The notes below the pieces were generated by a model. That model searched no databases. It saw only the letters and a program-made list of their open reading frames with translations, and was not told the DNA's origin. This document shows positions 1 to 7,264 of a DNA stretch of 24,020 nucleotides, in pieces. Source of the DNA: an uncultured Oscillospiraceae bacterium (lineage in GTDB: Bacteria; Bacillota; Clostridia; Oscillospirales; Ruminococcaceae); the NCBI GenBank assembly GCA_900543705.1, contig UQSL01000023.1, positions 1-24,020 of the forward strand, written 5' to 3'. Every line of letters begins with the position of its first letter. Positions within the stretch are counted from its first letter, which is position 1. The translations under genes and the position numbers were made by a program.

Positions 1-142
1 ATATTTCCTACTTAGGGGCTTTTTTGTGCTGTCTGTACATTCTGGGGCAGTTCATGTCACTTGAGCATGCCGGGGATTTTTTCGTACCAAAAACTGAAGG
101 ATATTTTTACAGAGTGTGGATTTCCACAACCGGAAGGGAGCC

Positions 143-328
143 CTAGCTGTCACCGGTATTCTCCCACCGGTGCATAACGACACTGGAATAGGAAACAAGA
201 TCCCCTTTGCGCAGATTGTAGATGGCGGGGGATTGTGTCGCCAGATGAAGGTTGAGGTTGCCTTCCAGTACCAAAATATGATTATAGGAAAACTTTCTCC
301 TATCTTGCCGATGCAAATTATGGCGCAA
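143..328 (-). pseudogene. Remnant of an AraC-type (cupin) regulator N-terminal domain
   Basis: The minus-strand frame reads like the sugar-binding cupin part of an AraC-family regulator: a strand ending VLEGNLNLHL, then YNLRKGDLVSYSSVVMHRW, the usual 'Gxxx...L.kGDl......H.w' pattern. It stops at 143. After that stop, the same strand still shows family-like pieces (LPVVEIHTL, then KYPSVFG) broken by stops, and no helix-turn-helix domain follows. I read this as a decayed gene running off the start of the window. The match is by eye and weak; it could be a chance ORF. Confidence 0.35.
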
Positions 329-330
329 TA

Positions 331-339
331 TGTTATACT
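331..339 (+). promoter_or_regulatory. Possible extended -10 promoter for the ComEA-like gene
   Basis: An extended -10 element (TG, one base, TATACT) lies 63 bases before the ComEA-like start. No good -35 box is seen at 16-18 bases, as is common for extended -10 promoters. Confidence 0.4.
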
Positions 340-402
340 GATTTCAAACTGTTCTTCAGTATTTCGACAACAGGGTTTTTAACATCAGGGGAAGGAACAG
401 CG

Positions 403-804
403 ATGAAAGAAAAAAGAGAGCTCGCAGTATTGATGGCGTTTACAGCGCTGCTGATGCTGGGAGTCGTTTTGTGTAATGTTCTTACGGCGCCGATGCCCTC
501 GGGTCTAACAATTGCCTATTCCTCGGGCGCCACTGCAAGTGGAGTGTCCTCTGTTTTTGAGAGTAGCTCTTCGGCAGGGGAGGAAACGGAGAACAATACC
601 CTTCCAACGGATGGAAAGGTCAACATCAACACTGCGGATGTGGAGGAACTCTGCCGCCTGCCGGGCGTCGGAGAGGAGATCGCCGGGCGTATTATCGGCT
701 ACCGGCAGGAATACGGACCATATACCGACCCGGCTCAACTGAAAAACATCAAGGGCATCGGGGATAAGGTCTATGAAAAGCTGCTTCCCATGGTGACCTG
801 GTAA
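403..804 (+). CDS. ComEA-like helix-hairpin-helix DNA-binding protein, membrane-anchored
   Basis: The 133-residue protein begins with a basic stretch and one hydrophobic segment (about residues 8-28), so it is probably tethered to the membrane and faces outward. A Ser/Thr/Glu-rich linker (about 30-70) follows, then a ComEA-type C-terminal domain starting VNINTADVEEL. That domain has two hairpins with the motifs LPGVG (86-90) and IKGIG (116-120). In Firmicutes ComEA binds DNA outside the cell for uptake. This protein is shorter than Bacillus ComEA (about 205 residues) and lacks the longer N-terminal region, so an exact ComEA role is uncertain. An AGGGGAAGG ribosome site sits about 8 bases before the ATG. 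No comEB or comEC follows, so it is a stand-alone member. Confidence 0.8.
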   Translation: MKEKRELAVLMAFTALLMLGVVLCNVLTAPMPSGLTIAYSSGATASGVSSVFESSSSAGEETENNTLPTDGKVNINTADVEELCRLPGVGEEIAGRIIGYRQEYGPYTDPAQLKNIKGIGDKVYEKLLPMVTW

Positions 805-1167
805 GTGTGGCTTATACACGGGTATGGAAACGACCGCGGAATCTTTTCCGCCAAGGGTGCGCCGGAGAATTCCTATCACCATGCACGCGTTCCCTGTCGG
901 CCTTTTGACAGCTTTTCCTCCCATCTGTCCGAAAACGGGGAGTATTTTGTACCGATGATCGAAACCGGAGGCTTTATCATGCCGGGAAAAACCGTTAAAG
1001 CTTCCGGTATCTTTGACATTGCGGACGGCTGGCAGGTCAGCCGTTTTATGATGGCAAGAGAATGTGCCTTCCACAGGGGCGGCTTATCTAGAGACAGAAC
1101 GAATAACAGGGGAATGAAAGACCATGATACTTTCAGCACAGGAAATTTCAAAAGGCTATGCCGATAA
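805..1167 (+). CDS. Unrecognised ORF between the ComEA-like and ABC-F genes
   Basis: This frame opens with GTG immediately after the ComEA-like stop and runs 120 codons, overlapping the ABC-F start by 44 bases. Its middle (about residues 48-95, including ETGGFIMPGKTVKASGIFDI) has plausible protein composition, but I recognise no family. The last 25 residues look non-coding. No clear ribosome site precedes the GTG. It may be a small real gene, a decayed gene, or an accident. The 300 bases here have no better explanation on either strand. Confidence 0.25.
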   Translation: MWLIHGYGNDRGIFSAKGAPENSYHHARVPCRPFDSFSSHLSENGEYFVPMIETGGFIMPGKTVKASGIFDIADGWQVSRFMMARECAFHRGGLSRDRTNNRGMKDHDTFSTGNFKRLCR

Positions 1168-3064
1168 AACAATTTTACAGCCCATGTCAATGGACATCGA
1201 GGAAAACGACCGCATTGGCCTGATTGGGGTCAACGGTGCGGGCAAGACGACACTACTGCGCCTGTTAAGCGGCCTGGAAGAGTCGGATACCGGCACAGTG
1301 AGCCGAAAAAAGGACCTCACCATCGGGTATCTGCGCCAGCACAGCGGGCTTTCCAGCGGCAACACCATCAAAGAGGAAATGCGCCTAGTATTCAAAGACC
1401 TGCTTGCTCTGGAAGCGGAGCTTCACGGGCTTGAGCAGAGAATCGCTGGCATGGAACCGGCGGATGCCGAGTATGAAACGCTCAGCGCGCAGTATGCGGA
1501 AAAACAGACCTATTTTGAGCAAAACGACGGATATCTTGTAGACGTCAACATCAAGACCATCCTAAACGGTATGGGCTTTGCGGACAAGGCAATGGATACG
1601 GTCATCGACACTTTAAGCGGCGGGGAAAAGACCCGTCTGGCGCTTGCAAAGCTTCTGCTCGAACGTCCGCAGCTTCTTATCCTCGACGAGCCGACCAACC
1701 ATCTGGATTTTGAAACGCTCATCTGGCTGGAGGAATACCTGACGGGCTACAAGGGGGCTTTGCTCATCGTCTCCCATGACCGGTATTTCCTTGACAAGCT
1801 CATCACGAAAACCTGGGAGTTGGAGCGAGGAAAGCTCACGATCTTTCCGGGCAACTACACCAAGTCCCTCCAGCTCAAAGAGGAGGCGAGGGTACGACGC
1901 CAGAAGGAGTACGAGCTGCAACAGGAGCAAATAGCCGCAATGGAGGACTACATCGCCCGCAATATTGTGCGCGCGACTACCTCCAAAAGCGCCAAGAGCC
2001 GCCGCGCCCAGCTCGCCAACATGGAGCTTATCGAGCCGCCGGAGCCCCCGCTCAAGGGTTCGTCGCTCTCATTCACCTTTGAAAAGCAGACGGTGCGGGA
2101 CGTCCTCACCGTCTCCCATCTCGACCTTGCGGTCGGGGAGGGGAAAACGCGCAGGGAACTGGCACACGACATCAGTTTTGAAATCAAGCGCGGGGAGAAA
2201 ATTGCACTCATTGGGGCCAACGGCATTGGAAAATCCACCCTGCTCAAAACCGTGCAAGGAATTTTGCCCGCGCCGCGTGGGGAGATCACCTGGGGCAAGC
2301 ATGTCAAGGTGAGCTACTATGAGCAGGAAAACGCCAATTTAAATCACGACAACACCGTTCTCGAGGAGCTTTGGCAGAGGTTTCCCACCCTGCCCGAGCA
2401 CACCATCCGCACCATGCTCGGGCGGGTGCTGCTGACTGGGAACAATGTGTATAAAAAAGTAGGGGTTGTCTCAGGAGGGGAGCGTGCAAAGATCGCCTTT
2501 GCCATCATCATGATGGAGCATGCAAACGTGCTGTTGCTCGACGAGCCGACCAACCATCTCGACCTGACGACCAAGGAAATTTTGGAGAAGGCCCTGCTCG
2601 AGTTTGAGGGGACGCTGCTCTTTGTCTCCCATGACCGGTATTTCCTCAATAAAATTCCGACCCGCATCTTTGAGATGCATCCCGATCACATTGAAATTTT
2701 TGATGGAAATTATGATTACTATCGGGAAAAGCGCGCGGCACTCGATGCAAAGCTTGCGGAGGAGGAAACCGCCCGCAAACAGGCTGAGCGGGAGGAACGC
2801 GCGAAGCAAAGCCAGGAGCGCAGCTATCGTTCCCGCAAACAAAAGAACGAGGAGGCGGCGCTGCGCCGCGAGCTGAAGGCGCTCGAGGAAGAGATTTTTT
2901 CTCTGGAAGAACAGCAGGCGACTCTGGAGGAGGAAATCACCAAGCCGGAGGTCTTTGAAAACTACGCGGTCATGAGTGAAAAATGCGCGCTGCTCGAGCA
3001 GGTGAAAACGCAGGCAGCAAAGAAATATGAGGTGTGGGAGGAGCTGAGTACCCAGCTCTCCTGA
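1124..3064 (+). CDS. ABC-F family ATPase (translation factor / ribosome protection type, YdiF/Uup-like)
   Basis: A 646-residue soluble protein with two ABC ATPase domains and no membrane segments, which defines ABC-F. Domain 1 has Walker A GVNGAGKT (35-42), signature LSGGE (164-168) and LDEPTNHLD. Domain 2 has Walker A GANGIGKS (364-371), signature VSGGE (449-453) and LDEPTNHLD. The linker (about 250-310) is rich in Arg/Lys, as expected for the P-site tRNA interaction motif that reaches into the ribosome. The C-terminus (about 540-646) is a charged coiled coil like the Uup/YdiF C-terminal extension. Members act on stalled ribosomes; some give resistance to ribosome-targeting antibiotics. The housekeeping YdiF-like type fits best, but subfamily cannot be settled by eye. 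An AGGGGAATG site lies upstream of the ATG. Confidence 0.93.
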   Translation: MILSAQEISKGYADKTILQPMSMDIEENDRIGLIGVNGAGKTTLLRLLSGLEESDTGTVSRKKDLTIGYLRQHSGLSSGNTIKEEMRLVFKDLLALEAELHGLEQRIAGMEPADAEYETLSAQYAEKQTYFEQNDGYLVDVNIKTILNGMGFADKAMDTVIDTLSGGEKTRLALAKLLLERPQLLILDEPTNHLDFETLIWLEEYLTGYKGALLIVSHDRYFLDKLITKTWELERGKLTIFPGNYTKSLQLKEEARVRRQKEYELQQEQIAAMEDYIARNIVRATTSKSAKSRRAQLANMELIEPPEPPLKGSSLSFTFEKQTVRDVLTVSHLDLAVGEGKTRRELAHDISFEIKRGEKIALIGANGIGKSTLLKTVQGILPAPRGEITWGKHVKVSYYEQENANLNHDNTVLEELWQRFPTLPEHTIRTMLGRVLLTGNNVYKKVGVVSGGERAKIAFAIIMMEHANVLLLDEPTNHLDLTTKEILEKALLEFEGTLLFVSHDRYFLNKIPTRIFEMHPDHIEIFDGNYDYYREKRAALDAKLAEEETARKQAEREERAKQSQERSYRSRKQKNEEAALRRELKALEEEIFSLEEQQATLEEEITKPEVFENYAVMSEKCALLEQVKTQAAKKYEVWEELSTQLS

Positions 3065-3116
3065 GCATAAGAGGCATAACCGCGCCGTAATCCGCATAGG
3101 GTTTGAGGAGAAACCG

Positions 3117-4436
3117 ATGCAGAAATGGGGACGGACGATGAAACGAGTGTTGCTCAGTATCCTATGTGTGTTTACGGCCCTGCTGATGGGCTCCTGCAGC
3201 CTGACCGATTTTCTCCCAAATAATTCCCAGTCCAAGACGCCCTCCGGCAATGCAAGTTTTGTCGACTCTCTGGAGCAGCCGGTGGAATTCCCGCCCGCAA
3301 ACGGCGACCCATTTTCTTCGGGCGGCTCGGACAAGGACAGCGAGCAACCGAAGGCCCCGGCGGGGGAAATCCGCGCGGTCTGGCTGTCCTACCTGGAGCT
3401 GAAGACGATGTTTGCCGGGGATTTTACAGCCAACGTCAAATCCTGCTTTGAGACGATAAAACAAAACAAGATGAATACCGTGTTTGTGCAGGTGCGCCCT
3501 TTTTCCGATGCGCTGTACCCTTCCAAGCTGTTTCCCTGGTCGCATATCATCACCGGGACGCAGGGGAAGGATCCCGGCTTCGACCCGCTGCAAATTATGA
3601 TAGACTGCGCACATGAGCTGGGGCTGAAAATCGAGGCCTGGATCAATCCCTACCGGGTGCGCGCAGGAGGCAGTTGGGAACTAAGTGCGGACAATCCCGC
3701 TGCAAAGTGGTTGAGTGAGGGGAGCGACTGCGTCGTGGAATCCGGCGGTGGGCTGTATTATAACCCCGCCAGGGAGGAAGTTATCACGCTGGTAGTAGAC
3801 GGCGTCAAGGAGCTTGTGGAAAATTACGAGCTGGACGGCATCCACTTTGATGATTACTTCTACCCGACCACGGATGAAAACTTTGACAAGCAGGCGTTTG
3901 CGGATTCCGGCGAGGGGAAAACGCTCGAGGCGTTTCGCACCGAGAAGGTCAGCGATTTGGTTAAGCGTACCTATGATACGGTCAAGGCAAAGCGCCAGGA
4001 TATCCTGTTTGGCATCAGTCCGGCGGGCAATATCAGCAACAACTTAAACCGCCTGTACGCGGATGTCAAGCTGTGGGGCTCCACCCCGGGGTATGTCGAT
4101 TACCTCTGCCCGCAAATTTACTTTGGCTTTGAGCATGAGACAGCGGCCTTTGACAAGATGGTGGAGGCATGGGAAGCCCTGTGTACCAGCGATTCGGTAA
4201 AGCTCTACGTCGGGCTTGCGGCCTACAAAATCGGCACGGAGGATACTGTCTACGCTGGAAGCGGAAAAGATGAATGGAAAACCTGCGAGGATATGCTCAA
4301 GCGGCAGGTGTTGTGCGCAAGGCAGGCCGCGCACTATAAGGGCTTTGCGCTTTACCGCTATGACTCGATATTCTCCCCCTCAATTTCCGATCAAGCAAAG
4401 AAAGAATGGGAAAACCTTGCATCTATTTTGAACTGA
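3117..4436 (+). CDS. GHL10-type glycoside hydrolase-like lipoprotein (DUF187)
   Basis: A 439-residue exported lipoprotein. The signal peptide has a basic start, a hydrophobic core and a lipobox LLMGSC with the lipidated Cys at 27. A low-complexity linker (about 30-83) comes before the catalytic-like domain. That domain shows family marks: IRAVWLSYLEL (about 85-95), VFVQVRPFSDALYPS, EAWINPYRVR (173-182), and DGIHFDDYFYP (240-250), which carries the conserved acidic residues of the TIM-barrel. The family is annotated as 'family 10 glycosyl hydrolase-like'; its substrate is generally unknown, with cell-wall sugars often suggested. The first ATG was chosen because GAGGAG sits 6 bases before it; the internal Met at residue 8 has a weaker site. 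It lies 52 bases after the ABC-F gene. Confidence 0.88.
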   Translation: MQKWGRTMKRVLLSILCVFTALLMGSCSLTDFLPNNSQSKTPSGNASFVDSLEQPVEFPPANGDPFSSGGSDKDSEQPKAPAGEIRAVWLSYLELKTMFAGDFTANVKSCFETIKQNKMNTVFVQVRPFSDALYPSKLFPWSHIITGTQGKDPGFDPLQIMIDCAHELGLKIEAWINPYRVRAGGSWELSADNPAAKWLSEGSDCVVESGGGLYYNPAREEVITLVVDGVKELVENYELDGIHFDDYFYPTTDENFDKQAFADSGEGKTLEAFRTEKVSDLVKRTYDTVKAKRQDILFGISPAGNISNNLNRLYADVKLWGSTPGYVDYLCPQIYFGFEHETAAFDKMVEAWEALCTSDSVKLYVGLAAYKIGTEDTVYAGSGKDEWKTCEDMLKRQVLCARQAAHYKGFALYRYDSIFSPSISDQAKKEWENLASILN

Positions 4437-4513
4437 TTCGGCGATATGCCGGCAAAGCAAGGCTGGGAAGATATCCGTCCGACAGAGCGGGTAGGGACAA
4501 AAGGAGGCAGGAT

Positions 4514-5038
4514 ATGATTTTATCCGGAAAAGAGATTGAGCGGCAGGTCGCCGCAGGCAATATCATCATCGAACCATATGACCCGGAAAAGATAAACCCC
4601 AACAGCTATAACCTGACGCTGCATAACGAGTTACTTGTCTATGAAAACGAGGTGCTCGACATGAAGCGGGATAACCCTGCAAAACGCATTGTTATCCCGC
4701 CTGAGGGCCTGGTGCTCGAGCCGGGCAGGCTGTATCTTGGACGGACAAAGGAGTTTACCAAAACCGATCGCTTTGTCCCCATGCTGGAAGGGCGCTCCTC
4801 CACCGGGCGGCTTGGGTTATTCGTGCACATCACTGCCGGGTTTGGGGACGTCGGCTTTGCGGGCTACTGGACGCTGGAGATTTTCTGCGTCCAGCCCATC
4901 CGGATTTACCCGGATGTGGAGGTCTGTCAGATCCACTACCACGCCATTGAGGGCGATTATGAGCTGTACCACAGCGGCAAGTACCAGTACAACACCGACA
5001 TCCAGACCAGCCGGATGTACCGGGATTTTGAAAAATAA
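4514..5038 (+). CDS. dcd: dCTP deaminase
   Basis: The 174-residue protein belongs to the dCTP deaminase/dUTPase fold and converts dCTP to dUTP (or directly to dUMP in the bifunctional type) in the dTTP pathway. It starts MILSGKEIERQVAAG and contains INPNSYNLTL (28-37), EGRSSTGRLGLFVH (92-105) with the nucleotide-binding Arg-Ser-Ser, and WTLEI with the likely catalytic Glu at 122. The end, SGKYQYNTDIQTSRMYRDFE, is typical of clostridial members, so the gene looks complete. The ATG at 4514 is chosen over an upstream in-frame ATG because AGGAGG lies exactly 6 bases before it. An IS3-family remnant begins within a few bases after the stop codon. Confidence 0.93.
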   Translation: MILSGKEIERQVAAGNIIIEPYDPEKINPNSYNLTLHNELLVYENEVLDMKRDNPAKRIVIPPEGLVLEPGRLYLGRTKEFTKTDRFVPMLEGRSSTGRLGLFVHITAGFGDVGFAGYWTLEIFCVQPIRIYPDVEVCQIHYHAIEGDYELYHSGKYQYNTDIQTSRMYRDFEK

Positions 5039-5301
5039 ATCATTGCCAGCCGAATCGTGTCCAGCACGAGGCTCACAGTCTGCTGAGAGGCTGTCTTGTA
5101 AGCCACGATACTGTTGTCATACAAGTCTCGGATCATAGACAGGTACAAAACACCTTCTTTGGTTTGGATATACGAGATATCTGTGACCCATTTGGAATTT
5201 GGTCTGTCGGCCTGGAACTGACGATTTAAAAGATTCTCATACTTATGTATCTGCTGTCCAAGGTTTACCCACTTTCTATGCGTGTATTTCCTTTTGTCCA
5301 T
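5039..5301 (-). pseudogene. Internal fragment of an IS3-family (OrfB) transposase
   Basis: The minus-strand frame gives about 87 residues of the start of an IS3-family integrase core: NLLNRQFQADRP, then WVTDISYIQT with the first catalytic Asp, and IRDLYDNSIVAYKT with the second Asp region. The N-terminal part is missing: stops lie immediately upstream of the Met at 5301. The rest of the core, with the final catalytic Glu, is missing too, because similarity ends where dcd begins. No terminal inverted repeats or second ORF are seen. It is a relic scar between dcd and the amidase gene, not a working element. Confidence 0.75.
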
Positions 5302-5401
5302 TGTCCGTTTTTACTGGTCCTGTTCAATTCAGCTTTCCGGGGGCTTTTCGGGTTTCCTCCTTCCCTCTCCCCTTCATATACTGGAGGAGAAAGCAAGGTG
5401 T

Positions 5402-5887
5402 ATGGCAATGAATGTTCCCTATGAACGTACGGCAGCGGTCGAGTATGCGAAGAAATGGGCGCTGTCCCGCAATCCTGCCTATTTGGATTTTGAGACGCTG
5501 GGCGGGGACTGCACAAATTTTGCCTCCCAGTGCGTCTATGCCGGGAGCGGGGTGATGAACTGGACGCCGGTTACCGGCTGGTACTATGCGACGAGCAGTA
5601 ACCGCACAGCATCCTGGACCGGAGTGGAATATCTCTACCGGTTTCTTACGCAGAACAAAGGCGCCGGTCCCTATGCGGAGGAAGTCGGCGCCGCCCAAGT
5701 ACAGCCCGGGGATCTGGTGCAGCTTGGTACTGCCTCTGGGCATTTTTATCACTGCCCGGTCATCGTTGAGGCAAACGGCGCCGGAATCCTGGTTGCGGCT
5801 CACAGCTTTGATGCCTTAGGAAGGCCGCTTGATTCCTATGTCTATGACAAAGCACGCTTTCTGCACATCCTGGGAGTACGAAAATGA
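5402..5887 (+). CDS. Amidase_6 (putative NlpC/P60-like cysteine amidase) domain protein
   Basis: A 161-residue single-domain protein of the 'putative amidase domain' family (Amidase_6) common in clostridia and bacilli. It begins YERTAAVEYAKKWALSRNPAY, followed by GGDCTNFASQC, which holds the likely catalytic Cys. A His-containing strand GHFYHCPVIV and HSFDALGRPL follow. Such domains usually sit in exported or cell-wall proteins, yet no signal peptide is present. Starting further upstream (5282) would add a hydrophobic stretch, but that DNA lies in the IS3 relic and its ribosome site is poor. The chosen ATG has GGAGGAG 12 bases upstream and AAGGTG just before it. It could be a cytoplasmic enzyme or a domain cut off from a larger exported protein. 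Confidence 0.8.
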   Translation: MAMNVPYERTAAVEYAKKWALSRNPAYLDFETLGGDCTNFASQCVYAGSGVMNWTPVTGWYYATSSNRTASWTGVEYLYRFLTQNKGAGPYAEEVGAAQVQPGDLVQLGTASGHFYHCPVIVEANGAGILVAAHSFDALGRPLDSYVYDKARFLHILGVRK

Positions 5888-6013
5888 CCAAAATCCCCTG
5901 TTCTCATACAATGGAGTGTTAAGCTATCAGGAGGATGGTTATAAAACAGTTTTTTGTTGCGAGCAGGTCGAAAAGCTCCAAGAAGTTAGTCCCGGATAAA
6001 ATCCTGCAACAGT

Positions 6014-6043
6014 TTCAGGCCGCGGAATGTCCCGCGGCCTGAA
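6014..6043. terminator. Hairpin between convergent genes
   Basis: A perfect 12-bp stem (TTCAGGCCGCGG and its complement) with a 6-base loop sits 7 bases beyond the aminotransferase stop on the minus strand and 126 bases after the amidase gene. No T-run follows on either strand, so termination is likely but not certain. Confidence 0.45.
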
Positions 6044-6049
6044 GATACC

Positions 6050-7261
6050 CTAATTGTACTGCTGCAAAATGTTTTTGAGCTCCTGTGTGATGTAGTACAC
6101 ATCCTCATCCGAGAGCAGCGTATGCAGCGGGAGCGTCAGCTCGTTTTGATACTGTGCGAGAGCATTTGGAAAAGCTTCGATGGAGAATCCGAGCGACCGG
6201 TATGCGGTCAGCAGGGGCAGCGGCTTATAGTGCACATTTGACGCGATGCCCCGCTCGGCAAGCTTCCGGATGACTTCATTCCGTTCTCCCTCGCCGAGCC
6301 CCTCGAGCCTTGTCAGGCATAGGTGGTGGCTGGAGCAAAAATCCACCCCTTGATGGACAAGCAGGGAAACGGGAGCATCTGCGAGCTCCTGTTGATAGAG
6401 GGCAAACAGCTCTTTCCTGCGTGCGAGCAGTGCCGGATAACGGGAGAGCTGAGTCATTCCGATTGCGGCCTGGATATCCGTCATGTTGCACTTGTAGGCC
6501 GGAAAAAGGATATCATATTCCCAGGAACCGCCCTTGGTCTTTTCAAGCGCGTCCTTGGACTGCCCATGCAGGGACAGCAGCATGTACTGCCGGTAAATCT
6601 CCTCCTCCGGGATGCCGGGCACCGGACCCCAGACGGCTGCCCCGCCCTCCCCGGTCGTCAGGTTTTTGACGGCGTGGAAGGAAAAACAGGTGAAATCCGC
6701 CGCCTGCCCGGAGCGGTTGCCCGCACGGTAAGCCCCGAGGGAGTGCGCTGCGTCCGCAAGGACCGCAACTCTCCCCAACGCCCGCTGGATGGGATTCTCC
6801 GAAGGATTGAATAAAGCGGTACGCTCCCGTATGATCTCGTAGATGTGGCCATAATCGCACATCACTCCCGCGATGTCTACTGGAATCACGGCCTTGGTCT
6901 TTTCCGTAATGGCTGCCTCCAGCCTGTCATAGTCCATCTCATAGCTTCCGGGCGCGGTGTCCACCAGCACGGGAGTCGCCCCGACATGGCAGATGACGCT
7001 TGCCGAGGCGGTGTAAGTGTAGGCACTGGTGATGACCTCATCCCCGGGGCCGATTCCCAAGACCCGCAGGGTCAATTCCAGTGCCGCCGTTGCACTGCCA
7101 AGACAGGCGGCGCGGGACACGCCGCAGTATGAGGCGAGCTGTCGTTCAAACTGCTTGGTTTTCGGCCCGGTTGTGATCCAACCGGAGCGGAGTACTTCCG
7201 CAACTGCGGCGATTTCCGCTTCCCCGATATCGGGCGGGGAGAAGGCGATGCTGCGTCCCAT
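6050..7261 (-). CDS. DegT/DnrJ/EryC1/StrS-family PLP aminotransferase
   Basis: The 403-residue protein is a fold-type I PLP enzyme of the sugar aminotransferase family. It has FSPPDIGEAEIAAVAEVLRS (7-26), SGWITTGPKTKQFE, the PLP-phosphate contact SATAALE (56-62), DAAHSLGA (170-177), and the Schiff-base Lys at 199 in FSFHAVKNLTTGEGG. Family members transfer an amino group to keto-sugars for surface glycans or antibiotics. No sugar genes are nearby. It lies 3 bases after pepD with its ribosome site inside the end of pepD, so the two are almost certainly co-transcribed and perhaps translationally coupled. The actual substrate cannot be told from sequence. Confidence 0.87.
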   Translation of the reverse strand: MGRSIAFSPPDIGEAEIAAVAEVLRSGWITTGPKTKQFERQLASYCGVSRAACLGSATAALELTLRVLGIGPGDEVITSAYTYTASASVICHVGATPVLVDTAPGSYEMDYDRLEAAITEKTKAVIPVDIAGVMCDYGHIYEIIRERTALFNPSENPIQRALGRVAVLADAAHSLGAYRAGNRSGQAADFTCFSFHAVKNLTTGEGGAAVWGPVPGIPEEEIYRQYMLLSLHGQSKDALEKTKGGSWEYDILFPAYKCNMTDIQAAIGMTQLSRYPALLARRKELFALYQQELADAPVSLLVHQGVDFCSSHHLCLTRLEGLGEGERNEVIRKLAERGIASNVHYKPLPLLTAYRSLGFSIEAFPNALAQYQNELTLPLHTLLSDEDVYYITQELKNILQQYN

Positions 7262-7264
7262 CGC

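Noticed and set aside
505..1074. A 189-codon minus-strand open frame
   Set aside because: It lies largely opposite the ComEA-like gene and has no recognisable domain.
2471..3334. A 287-codon minus-strand open frame across the ABC-F and GHL10 genes
   Set aside because: It spans two confident plus-strand genes, and its sequence reads like reversed ABC motifs; a shadow.
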